Positions 25,290 to 32,439 of a stretch of 64,000 nucleotides of DNA are shown here, piece by piece; position 1 is the first letter of the stretch; the number at the start of each line of letters is the position of its first letter. The DNA comes from JAGWBF01 sp965116325 (lineage in GTDB: Bacteria > Chloroflexota > Dehalococcoidia > Lucifugimonadales > JAGWBF01). Location of the stretch: NCBI GenBank assembly GCA_965116325.1, contig OZ220675.1:1488001-1552000 (forward strand). The letters run 5' to 3'. The notes under the pieces are model-generated. The model worked only from the letters and a program-made list of their open reading frames with translations, was not told where the DNA came from and made no database searches. Position numbers and translations under genes: made by a program.

Positions 25290-25359
25290 AGGCCCGGTAA
25301 GGGCCAGGAAGGTTACAGGTTCGAAGCCCCGGCGACTTTGAGGCTTCCTTCAGATGCAT

Positions 25360-25449
25360 GGAGGGGTGGCCGAGCGGTCTATGGCGGCGGTCTTGAAAAC
25401 CGCTAACTCCTTGCGGGGTTCGTGGGTTCGAATCCCACCCCCTCCGCCA
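25360..25449 (+). tRNA. tRNA-Ser (TGA anticodon)
   Basis: Acceptor GGAGGGG/CCCCTCC with CCA encoded at 25447-25449. Anticodon stem GCGGT/ACCGC with loop CTTGAAA and anticodon TGA at 25394-25396. A long variable arm is present, as in class II tRNAs. The T arm is GTGGG-TTCGAAT-CCCAC. The defence island begins just downstream, a common insertion position. Confidence 0.97.
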
Positions 25450-25580
25450 GTATTTCTGGGATTGAAGTTCCATCTTTCGTTCACCAGTGGGAAGCCAATG
25501 GCCCTTGCATTCATCTGCCAGAAAGGTCACAGTAGGTGGTAGGTTGAGGGTGCTGACGGCATTTAGTCGTTGGCACGGAT

Positions 25581-26237
25581 TTGCAGCAAGCTTTGCTAGT
25601 ACCCACAGAGCCGAAGATATACCATATACTCCATGTGGACCGGCTGGCCTCGGTAGTCGAGGACGGGTACCTGTGGTCTGATGCCGAAGCTCGAAAACGT
25701 GGGGTAGGCGGAACCACTATCGGTATTGCCGACATCAAGGAGCGGAGGCTCTCCAATGAGCTCTCCAGCCATTCCGGCCTGCATGTGGGTGACTGTGTCC
25801 CCTTCTACTTCTGTCCTCGTTCCGTTATGCTCTATGTGCTCCATAGGGCCAACAACCCTGAGTTGGGTTACACAGGCGGCCAAGACGCGATAGTCCACAT
25901 GGAAGCCGACTTACGTCAAACAGTAAACTGGGCCAACGCCAACGACCGACGCTGGTCCTTTACCTCATCCAATGCTGGTGCCACCTACTTCGAAGACTAT
26001 GCGAATCTTGACCATCTCAATGAGCTGGATTGGGATGCCATTCAAGCATTGGACTGGAAAGGCCGGCAGGAAGGCAAGCAGGCAGAGTATCTACTCGAGA
26101 AATCGTTCCCCTGGGAATTGGTCGCCCGGGTTGGCATCAGGGTACGAAAAACATATGATGCAGTTCAGAACGCACTGCGAGGAGCAACACACCTTCCGCC
26201 TGTAGAGATCAAGCCGGATTGGTACTACTACCAATAG
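25581..26237 (+). CDS. darT: DarT ssDNA thymidine ADP-ribosyltransferase toxin
   Basis: About 218 residues (DUF4433/DarT). DarT uses NAD+ to ADP-ribosylate thymidines in single-stranded DNA and acts in phage defence as a toxin. Seen: N-terminal PKIYHILHVDRLASVVEDG, the PFYFCPRSVMLYVLH segment, and the catalytic Glu169 in KQAEYLLEKSFPWEL. Only TTG starts are available (25581, or 25593 four codons later), and no strong ribosome site is seen, consistent with low toxin expression. The antitoxin gene follows after 9 nt. Confidence 0.9.
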   Translation: MQQALLVPTEPKIYHILHVDRLASVVEDGYLWSDAEARKRGVGGTTIGIADIKERRLSNELSSHSGLHVGDCVPFYFCPRSVMLYVLHRANNPELGYTGGQDAIVHMEADLRQTVNWANANDRRWSFTSSNAGATYFEDYANLDHLNELDWDAIQALDWKGRQEGKQAEYLLEKSFPWELVARVGIRVRKTYDAVQNALRGATHLPPVEIKPDWYYYQ

Positions 26238-26246
26238 GAGGGCGGC

Positions 26247-27296
26247 ATGATCGAGTGTAAGACTGGTGACATTTTCAAGGAAGATGCCGAGGCCCTCGTC
26301 AACAGCGTCAACTGTGTGGGAGTAATGGGGCGGGGAATTGCGCTACAGTTCAAGAAGAAGTTCCCTGCAAATTTTAAGGCCTATTCCGCAGCGTGTAAGC
26401 GAAACGAGGTCGCACCCGGTCGGATGTTCGTCTACGAGACCGGCACTCTGTCAAACCCCCGCTATATCATCAACTTCCCCACCAAGCGCCACTGGCGCGG
26501 CAAGAGCCGGATGGAGGATATTGAGACCGGGCTTCACTCTCTCGTTCAAGAGATCAGAGAGCGGAACATTAGCTCCATTGCCATTCCTCCTCTTGGAACC
26601 AATCTCGGTGGACTGAATTGGAATGATGTGCGCCCTCGTATAGAGGCGGCTTTAGCGCCCGTAGAGAACCTAACTGTTCTATTGTTCGAGCCTGGCGGTG
26701 GGCCATCTGACGATCGCCCCAATCGCTCAAGGAATGTGCCCACAATGACCCGTGGACGTGCCGCCCTCGTGGCCTTGATGGATAATTATCTACGCGGCCT
26801 GCTCGACCCGTTTGTCACACTATTGGAAGCCCACAAGCTCATGTATTTCATGCAAGAGGCGGGCGAGCCACTGAAGTTGCACTTCCAACAGGCCCACTAC
26901 GGCCCGTATGCCGAGAATATGCGCCACGTTCTACGCGAAATCGACGGGCATCTAATCTCTGGATACCGGGATGGTGGCGACACGCCTGGCAAGGAACTGG
27001 AGCTTGTGCCGGGTGCGGTCGAGGACGCGGGCCAATATCTTGAAAGATATCCCAAGACGCTAGAGAGGCTGAGACGGGTGTCGCAGCTTGTGGAGGGATT
27101 TGAGTCGTCTTTTGGCCTTGAGTTGTTGTCGACTGTCCATTGGGTGGCGAGCGAACATCCCGTCGCCGACGACAGCCAAGTCATCAAGTACACATATGCT
27201 TGGAACATTCGTAAGCGCCAATTCTCGGAGCGCCAAATAAGGCTCGCACTTAGGGTACTTAAGGATAAAGGGTGGCTCAAGCAGGCTGTTAGCTAA
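26247..27296 (+). CDS. darG: DarG antitoxin: macrodomain plus DarT-binding C-terminal domain
   Basis: 349 residues. The macrodomain (1-150: TGDIFKEDAEALVNSVNC, GVMGRGIALQFKKKFP, IPPLGTNLGGLNW) removes ADP-ribose from DNA. The C-terminal domain (about 167-346, starting MTRGRAALVALM) is the part that in studied systems binds and blocks DarT directly. GGAGGGC precedes the ATG. A second copy of only the C-terminal domain lies at 27639-28286. Confidence 0.93.
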   Translation: MIECKTGDIFKEDAEALVNSVNCVGVMGRGIALQFKKKFPANFKAYSAACKRNEVAPGRMFVYETGTLSNPRYIINFPTKRHWRGKSRMEDIETGLHSLVQEIRERNISSIAIPPLGTNLGGLNWNDVRPRIEAALAPVENLTVLLFEPGGGPSDDRPNRSRNVPTMTRGRAALVALMDNYLRGLLDPFVTLLEAHKLMYFMQEAGEPLKLHFQQAHYGPYAENMRHVLREIDGHLISGYRDGGDTPGKELELVPGAVEDAGQYLERYPKTLERLRRVSQLVEGFESSFGLELLSTVHWVASEHPVADDSQVIKYTYAWNIRKRQFSERQIRLALRVLKDKGWLKQAVS

Positions 27297-27638
27297 CTCT
27301 ACAAGGCAGGTGAGGCACCCGGGTGCGCATATCGAGCTAAGCTCATTGGCTTAAGGCGACAACAAAGAGTCGTTGGGAGAGCGATCGCACTCCTTCCCTT
27401 AAGCTGGAACCTGTAAGATTGAAATTCCGATGTTAGTTTAGTGCGGGTCGTTCCACGTCTCACGGGCTGGGACAATGCCCCCAATGCGCCGACGTCACCC
27501 TAGCAAGCCCGGCTCCCCGTCATGCGTTTTCTCAGTAGCTGGCGTCGCCCACAGCAGTCAGGTCTTGGTCGACATATGCTACAGTTATAGAAGCGATCCA
27601 GGGTTCCTCAAATCGACTGCCAGGGGAGATTCGGGCGG
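27297..27638. other. Gap between darG and the lone DarG C-terminal domain gene
   Basis: 342 nt. I looked for remains of a macrodomain in frame with the next gene and see none. No repeat unit or clear promoter. AGGGGAG at 27623-27629 is the ribosome site of the next gene. Confidence 0.4.
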
Positions 27639-28286
27639 ATGGTTGCTGCTAGCCAGGAGCGGGGCGCGGTCCAGTACAAGATGGGCAGCCTGCTGGCCGA
27701 CGACCGTCCCAAGCGCTCCAGCAATGCGCCCAAGATGACCCGTGGGCAGGCGGCTCTGGCCGTCCTCATGAACCGCTATCTGCGGGGCTTGCCCGAACCC
27801 AGAATCACTCTCCTGGAAGTTCACAAGCTCATGTACTTCCTGCAGGAAGCAGGGGAGCCCCTGCGGTTGAGGTTCCAGAAGGCCCATCACGGCCCATACG
27901 CCGAGGAGGTACGGCAGTTCCTTACCGAAATGGACGGGCATCTCATTTCGGGTTTCCGGGACAGAGGGGCCGCGCCGGACAAAGGACTGAAGCTTGCGCG
28001 GGGCGCCATCAGGGACTCGACTGCCTTCCTCAAGAGATTTCCGAGGACCAAGGGACGCCTGAGGCGGGTGGCGAAGCTAATCGAGGGAATCGACTCGTCC
28101 AGCGCCCTTGAGCTGCTGTCGACAGTGTACTGGGTGGCGACGGAGCATCCGTCCAGCACCGACGAAGAGATCATCGCCTACACGTATGCATGGGGCCCGA
28201 ACAAGCGCCAGTTCACGGGTCAGCATATAAAGCAGACCTTGAAGGCCTTGAGGGATAAGGGCTGGCTGGAGCAGCTAAGTGTCTAG
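27639..28286 (+). CDS. Stand-alone DarG C-terminal (toxin-binding) domain
   Basis: 215 residues. From MTRGQAALAVLM the protein aligns without gaps to DarG 167-346 next door: I count 109 identities in 180 positions. It keeps HKLMYF, QEAGEPL, GPYAE, DGHLISG, LELLSTV, YAW and DKGWL. The N-terminal 33 residues are unrelated to the macrodomain, although LLADDRPKRSSNAPK echoes the DarG linker PSDDRPNRSRNVPT. It lacks enzymatic motifs, so it can only bind. Probably born from a duplication of darG with loss of the macrodomain. It may be a spare antitoxin or act on another DarT. Confidence 0.82.
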   Translation: MVAASQERGAVQYKMGSLLADDRPKRSSNAPKMTRGQAALAVLMNRYLRGLPEPRITLLEVHKLMYFLQEAGEPLRLRFQKAHHGPYAEEVRQFLTEMDGHLISGFRDRGAAPDKGLKLARGAIRDSTAFLKRFPRTKGRLRRVAKLIEGIDSSSALELLSTVYWVATEHPSSTDEEIIAYTYAWGPNKRQFTGQHIKQTLKALRDKGWLEQLSV

Positions 28287-28307
28287 CGCCCGGGCAGGTG
28301 GAGCCTA

Positions 28308-29120
28308 CTAAGGAGGACTCTCCGCACTATGCGAAGCCGTTATCCTTCTGTCGCCTAAGGGCTGGACGGGACGATTGTTGGGACCACCGCTCAAGCTGAG
28401 TATGCTATCAACCTGCGCTTGGGAGATGGTTACCGGTTTGTGCATCACGTACCAGTCAACGGGCTCATCGCACGGGGGTGTCGTCTTCGAGCCGTCGTAC
28501 CGATAGTGGCCCACATCCCCCGGCATGAATAGCCCTGCCTTAAGGGCGAAGCTTTCAAATACTGACCCGGCTGAAGCGGGAGAGGCGTCCAGTACCGCCT
28601 GGGCCGCGGGGCTTGGCGCCCCCAGCGTGTGCAGCAGGCCCACAACGGCCAGGTTGCCGCTGGAGTCGGCATGGACCAGGTGCAGCTCTGCCGCGAAGCT
28701 CTTGCCTTCTACCAGGTGTTCCGAGGGCGAATGAAAGTGGGCCGACTTTAGCTCATAGGTACGTTCCCCCGCCTTCATGGTGTTGCCAGGCCCGAATTCC
28801 GCATGAACAAAGAGTCCGTCGTAGCGGATGGACGTGGCCTCGCCTCTGTAGCCAAAGGAGATGGGCGGAGCATCGCTGCTAACGTAGCCGGAGATATCGA
28901 TGGGAGACTGCTGGCGGCCGTTGGCGCAGGTTGCGAACTCATCTGACAGCGAGGCCCAGTGCTCCGGCGCGCCTGGTCCGGAGTAACCCCATGCCACTGG
29001 CGCTTCGGGCTGGCCGCACGCCATCCCCCCGAGCAGAGGCGCCAAAAGCATGCCCGCTAGCCCCGCCCGAAATAGGGTTGCCTTCGGCTTGATCCGCGTT
29101 CTGTAGCAACTATCTGTCAT
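28308..29120 (-). CDS. Alpha-class carbonic anhydrase, lipoprotein
   Basis: 270 residues. A signal sequence ends in lipobox LLGGMAC, with the lipidated Cys at 35, so the protein should sit on the outer face of the membrane. The mature part is an alpha-CA: WGYSGPGAPEHW, QSPIDI, zinc ligands His128 and His130 (SAHFHSPSEH) and His147 (ELHLVH), and late motifs GSKTTPPCDEPVDWYVM and NNRPVQPLGDR. It hydrates CO2 to bicarbonate. It lies between the DarG-like gene and the TIR cassette; no defence link is known. Confidence 0.93.
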   Translation of the reverse strand: MTDSCYRTRIKPKATLFRAGLAGMLLAPLLGGMACGQPEAPVAWGYSGPGAPEHWASLSDEFATCANGRQQSPIDISGYVSSDAPPISFGYRGEATSIRYDGLFVHAEFGPGNTMKAGERTYELKSAHFHSPSEHLVEGKSFAAELHLVHADSSGNLAVVGLLHTLGAPSPAAQAVLDASPASAGSVFESFALKAGLFMPGDVGHYRYDGSKTTPPCDEPVDWYVMHKPVTISQAQVDSILSLSGGPNNRPVQPLGDRRITASHSAESPP

Positions 29121-29180
29121 TGTTCAGCGGCGTCTCGGTTTCTTGGAGCGTCTCCTTTGTGCGGAAACTCAAGAGAAGCT

Positions 29181-29747
29181 CTAGTTGCTCCAGCCCTTTC
29201 TATAGTCCCTCGTGTGATTTCGCCCAAACGGCCTTCGGGCGTTATTGGGAGGAGTGCCGTTTCGGCGAACAAAGGCGCGGTGGATCCATTCGGCGATTTT
29301 GGCGGGTGTCCATGGAATTGGCCAATCATAAATGAACGCGTAGGGATCGTCCGCTTCGCAGTTGTCAGCAATTCTAGGGGGAATCAAGTGAGGATTGTAT
29401 GTTTCTTTCCCGTGGTGGGGATGGTTAGGCAACAGAATGCCCAATATACCGCACCTAGAATTTAGCTTCGTCGCCCGTAAAGAAGAGCCTATCTCCCAGT
29501 CCACGTGTTTCCGTTGCCAAGTGCGAGGGCCTATTAGAACTATGGTCACCGTTGCGTCTCTGATGAATTCGTCGCGGATCTTCTGGCGGACAGTCGTCGT
29601 TTTCACGCCGGCATCATTAATATTCCCCGTGTTAACTGACCTGTCCACGATGCGCTTGCCCATCATGTGCACAAAGGCTTCCTTGTACTTAATATCCTGT
29701 TCGTGAAAACTGAGGAACACTTTGTGTCTGGGTCCCTTGGAAGCCAT
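29181..29747 (-). CDS. TIR-like domain protein (TIR-B, DUF1863/ThsB superfamily)
   Basis: 188 residues. The fold opens with HKVFLSFHEQD (strand A), then TTVRQKIRDEFIRDATVTIVLIGPRT and RKHVDWEIGSSL with Glu85 as the likely catalytic residue of the NADase site. TIR proteins of this superfamily sense phage and make NAD-derived signals in Thoeris. Last gene of a minus-strand trio. Its ATG is 13 nt after the stop of the membrane protein with CGGAG between, so they are co-transcribed. The C-terminal 35 residues are basic. Confidence 0.8.
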   Translation of the reverse strand: MASKGPRHKVFLSFHEQDIKYKEAFVHMMGKRIVDRSVNTGNINDAGVKTTTVRQKIRDEFIRDATVTIVLIGPRTWQRKHVDWEIGSSLRATKLNSRCGILGILLPNHPHHGKETYNPHLIPPRIADNCEADDPYAFIYDWPIPWTPAKIAEWIHRAFVRRNGTPPNNARRPFGRNHTRDYRKGWSN

Positions 29748-29760
29748 GGGTCTGCTCCGA

Positions 29761-30201
29761 TCAGAAAATCAATAGCCACGACAGCAAGACTGTGGCAACG
29801 ACCACCAAGTAGAACGGCAGCACAGAGAAGGAAGTGAACAGCGCTTTAAGGAATTCACGTGCCCTCGAGCCAGCCGGAGCGATGGTGAAGAGGTCTGTGG
29901 TGGATGTATTGCCGCAATGGACCTTTTTCACGAAAGCCACGTACGAATAGCGAAATCTCTTCTCCAACATCAGGTAGTAGGCATCCAACAGATAGAGCGA
30001 TAATGTGGGCGCAAGTGCTATTGGCGCGTGCTGAGCTTCTCCGGTCCGCGCAACCAACACCAAAGACGCCGCGACGAGAGTGACGCACCATACCTTGCAG
30101 TAGCGGCTGTTTTCTGCCATCCGTGCAATCACACCTTGCATGATGTCAAGATGCTTCTGGACGGCAGAGGAGTTTTCATTTAGAGGTGGATTCTCTAGCA
30201 A
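29761..30201 (-). CDS. Three-TM membrane protein of the TIR cassette (SLATT-like)
   Basis: About 146 residues from the TTG at 30201, which has AGGGG 10 nt upstream just after the TIR-A stop; a longer frame from a TTG at 30249 would overlap TIR-A and has no good ribosome site. The N-terminal soluble helix (11-33) includes VQKHLDIMQGVIARMAENS. Hydrophobic segments lie at about 35-51, 57-78 and 120-146, with a cytosolic loop near 80-118. The pattern resembles SLATT-type 2-3TM effectors of nucleotide-signalling defence systems. It probably acts as a pore-forming or membrane-disrupting effector (inference). Confidence 0.65.
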   Translation of the reverse strand: MLENPPLNENSSAVQKHLDIMQGVIARMAENSRYCKVWCVTLVAASLVLVARTGEAQHAPIALAPTLSLYLLDAYYLMLEKRFRYSYVAFVKKVHCGNTSTTDLFTIAPAGSRAREFLKALFTSFSVLPFYLVVVATVLLSWLLIF

Positions 30202-30214
30202 ATCCGGTTTGCCC

Positions 30215-30694
30215 CTAATACTTGCCCCGAATCCTGACGGCTTCTTCAATCCAAGCAGCGATGTTGCTGGTTATATGTTCGTACACCGTTGTACTCGTCT
30301 TGTATGGAGGGTCATAGGCCTTGACAACTTTAGACAAGGGAACGCCCTCAAGGCTCACATCATCTAATGGGTTTCGCCCTCGCAAGGCCTGATTCCCATT
30401 GATGTCTTTCAAATGATGGATATAAATGCCTACTAGCCCTTTCCTGTCATTCCATGCCTTTGCGATCTCGTACTTTATCCATTTTCGTCCCGCGGTCTGG
30501 TTCCCGATAAGAATCACAGCACAGGATTTGCCGGCCATCTGCCCGTCAATCCATTTTTGGATCGCAGTATCTCCTCCCTTAGTGACTTTCTCCCAGTCAT
30601 TATCCGAGAGAGGGGCATCTCCCTCCACAACTCCAGCATTGCGGATTTGGGCCGCCCGCCATGCATCGATCTTGTAATGGAAGCTGAAGAACAC
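30215..30694 (-). CDS. ThsB-like TIR protein (TIR-A)
   Basis: About 159 residues as drawn from the GTG at 30694. It matches the ThsB TIR pattern: FFSFHYKIDAWRAAQIRN, a central SCAVILIGNQTAGRKWIKYEIAKA with catalytic-type Glu76, then GIYIHHLKD and RGRNPLDDV. ThsB senses infection and makes a cyclic ADP-ribose signal for a partner effector. A strong ribosome site AAAGGAG (30725-30719) points instead to an ATA codon at 30712, adding the six residues IATKRR, exactly the usual ThsB N-terminus. First gene of the trio; no ThsA (SIR2-SLOG) gene is nearby. Confidence 0.82.
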   Translation of the reverse strand: MFFSFHYKIDAWRAAQIRNAGVVEGDAPLSDNDWEKVTKGGDTAIQKWIDGQMAGKSCAVILIGNQTAGRKWIKYEIAKAWNDRKGLVGIYIHHLKDINGNQALRGRNPLDDVSLEGVPLSKVVKAYDPPYKTSTTVYEHITSNIAAWIEEAVRIRGKY

Positions 30695-30712
30695 CCTTCT
30701 CTTGGTCGCTAT

Positions 30713-30972
30713 CTGTTGCTCCTTTCATTGGTACCAGAAACTTATTGTCGCAATGCATAGTTTTCTAATTCTTGGCGCCAATCAATTTGACGGGCCCGTA
30801 TTCTCCTTCAGTAATCCCTTGTTTCCTGTTTCACTGCCAAAATACCAACGCGTATCGCCATTAGAGGTCGTGATCTAGCGCTGCCCAACTTGACACCGCG
30901 GGGCATAGTACGCCCAAATTCGGAGTAACCCCCCGCATCCCAGCCTTGTCCCCAAATGGATGCCCCCGCCCC
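30713..30972. other. Gap upstream of the TIR cassette
   Basis: About 260 nt without a supported gene. It must hold the cassette promoter; TTGATT with AACTAT at 17 nt on the minus strand is a weak candidate. Confidence 0.3.
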
Positions 30973-31401
30973 CTACGGCTCGAGGCGGACGCTGTCTCCG
31001 ACGCGGAGCTTGCCGCCGTTCAACACCATGGCCAGCACACCCCGCCGTTCCTGGAGGGCCTCCTGCAGGCCGGGACGCAGCATGTCCATCCGGCCGCAGG
31101 GCTCGCACAGGCCGGTGGCCTCCAAGGTCACATCATCGCCTATGAAAAACACGTTCCCCGGCTTGACCGTCGACAGGTCGATGCCCTCCAGGGTGATGTT
31201 CTCCTTGATCACTCCGGTGGTCAGCGCCAGCATATCCAGGGTCTCCTTGTCCATCAGGAGCACCTGGCGGGGGTTGCCCCGCTCGGCGTGCCGGTCCCCG
31301 TCCAGCCCCACACCGGAGATGGCGGTGGCCTCCTCTACGGGGGACATGGGTTGACCGCTCTGGGTGCTGATTTGCAGTGCAAGCACCTTTCCCTGTTCCA
31401 T
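30973..31401 (-). CDS. MOSC domain protein
   Basis: 142 residues, a stand-alone MOSC (molybdenum cofactor sulfurase C-terminal) domain. Seen: GVGLDGDRHA (motif near the N-terminus), the ENITLEGIDLSTVKPG segment, and the conserved cysteines in LCEPCGRMD, where relatives bind sulfur or cofactor. Such proteins handle sulfide or molybdopterin ligands; the exact reaction is unknown. GGAGGTGAACCG precedes the ATG. Confidence 0.88.
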   Translation of the reverse strand: MEQGKVLALQISTQSGQPMSPVEEATAISGVGLDGDRHAERGNPRQVLLMDKETLDMLALTTGVIKENITLEGIDLSTVKPGNVFFIGDDVTLEATGLCEPCGRMDMLRPGLQEALQERRGVLAMVLNGGKLRVGDSVRLEP

Positions 31402-31504
31402 CGGTTCACCTCCATGCTGGAAGGGGGATTGCTCTTAAAGATTATAGGTTCAGGTGTTAGAATTGTCATTGCCCCGGACCTGCTGCCACCCACCAAGGAG
31501 CGAC

Positions 31505-32347
31505 ATGCCCCACAGCTACCTGAAGGTCGATACCCATGACGGAGTGCGCACCATCACCCTGCACGACCCGGATACTCGCAACGCCCTGGGACAGGAGATG
31601 GCCGAGGAGCTGATGGAGGAGCTGGACAGGTTCGAGGACGACCCTGAAAGCCGGGTGCTGCTGCTCACCGGGACCGAGCCGTCCTTCTGCTCGGGCGCCA
31701 ACGTTCGGGGCTTCAGCAAGGACATCTCGGAGCAAGGCAGCTCTTCCGCGCCCGACCCCCTGCCCTGGGGAGACATGGAAGCCCAGCTTGCCAGCAGGGA
31801 ACGGACCGACCGCGCCCTGGCAGCCCGGGTGCCCCTGCGCATCTACGAGCTCCAGAAGCCGTCCATCGCCGCCGTCAACGGCCACGCCGTGGGCGTCGGT
31901 ATGGGCCTTGCCCTGGCCTGCGACGTACGCCTGGCTTCGGAGAAGGCTGTGTTCTCCGAAGCCTTCGTCAGGATGGGGCTCATCCCCGGGGACGGGAGCT
32001 GCTGGCAGCTTCCCAAGCTCATAGGGCTCAGCAACACCCTGCTCCTCCAGTACACCGGCGACCGTATCGACGGCGCGGAAGCGTACCGCCTGGGCTTGGT
32101 CAGCAAGGTCTATCCAGACGACCAGCTCATGGACGCCGCGTTCGAGCTGGCCCTCCGCTTAGCCCAGGGTCCCGTCCGCTCCATGTCTCTCATCAAGTAT
32201 CTGGTGCACAAGTCCCTGGACCTGAGCTTCCGGGAGAGCATGGAGCTTGCTCATACCGCCCAGCAGGTGGCCAGGAGCACCGAGGACCACGCTGAGGCGG
32301 TTCAGGCCTTCTTGGAGAAGCGTCCTCCCGCCTTCAAGGGACGCTAG
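31505..32347 (+). CDS. Enoyl-CoA hydratase/isomerase family (crotonase)
   Basis: 280 residues from the ATG at 31505 with AAGGAG just before it; a 17-residue longer frame is less likely. Crotonase motifs: TLHDPDTRNALGQEM, an oxyanion-hole segment PSFCSGANVRGF, and INGHAVGVG-type AVNGHAVGVGMGLALACDVRLAS. In the region FVRMGLIPGDGSCW the usual catalytic Glu is not in its standard place, so the reaction could be isomerase or hydrolase rather than hydratase. Lies alone. Confidence 0.87.
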   Translation: MPHSYLKVDTHDGVRTITLHDPDTRNALGQEMAEELMEELDRFEDDPESRVLLLTGTEPSFCSGANVRGFSKDISEQGSSSAPDPLPWGDMEAQLASRERTDRALAARVPLRIYELQKPSIAAVNGHAVGVGMGLALACDVRLASEKAVFSEAFVRMGLIPGDGSCWQLPKLIGLSNTLLLQYTGDRIDGAEAYRLGLVSKVYPDDQLMDAAFELALRLAQGPVRSMSLIKYLVHKSLDLSFRESMELAHTAQQVARSTEDHAEAVQAFLEKRPPAFKGR

Positions 32348-32439
32348 CCCCGGTCCTGGAAATCCGGCCGTCCTTGCCACACCCTTCCTCGGATAGTACT
32401 ATACCCGCAACCTGCCCCAGGCACCCCCAGGGAATCGCT

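Noticed and set aside
25305..25335. T-arm-like TTACAGGTTCGAAGCCCC before tRNA-Ser
   Set aside because: No acceptor, D or anticodon stems surround it, and it does not match the tRNA-Ser 3' end, so it is neither a tRNA nor a clear attachment-site copy.
27475..27738. 87-codon frame between darG and the DarG-like gene
   Set aside because: Overlaps the start of the DarG C-terminal-domain gene and has low-complexity Arg/Ser/Pro composition with no ribosome site.
25450..30712. Prophage or integrative element
   Set aside because: No integrase, transposase, structural phage gene or matching direct repeats at the edges were seen.
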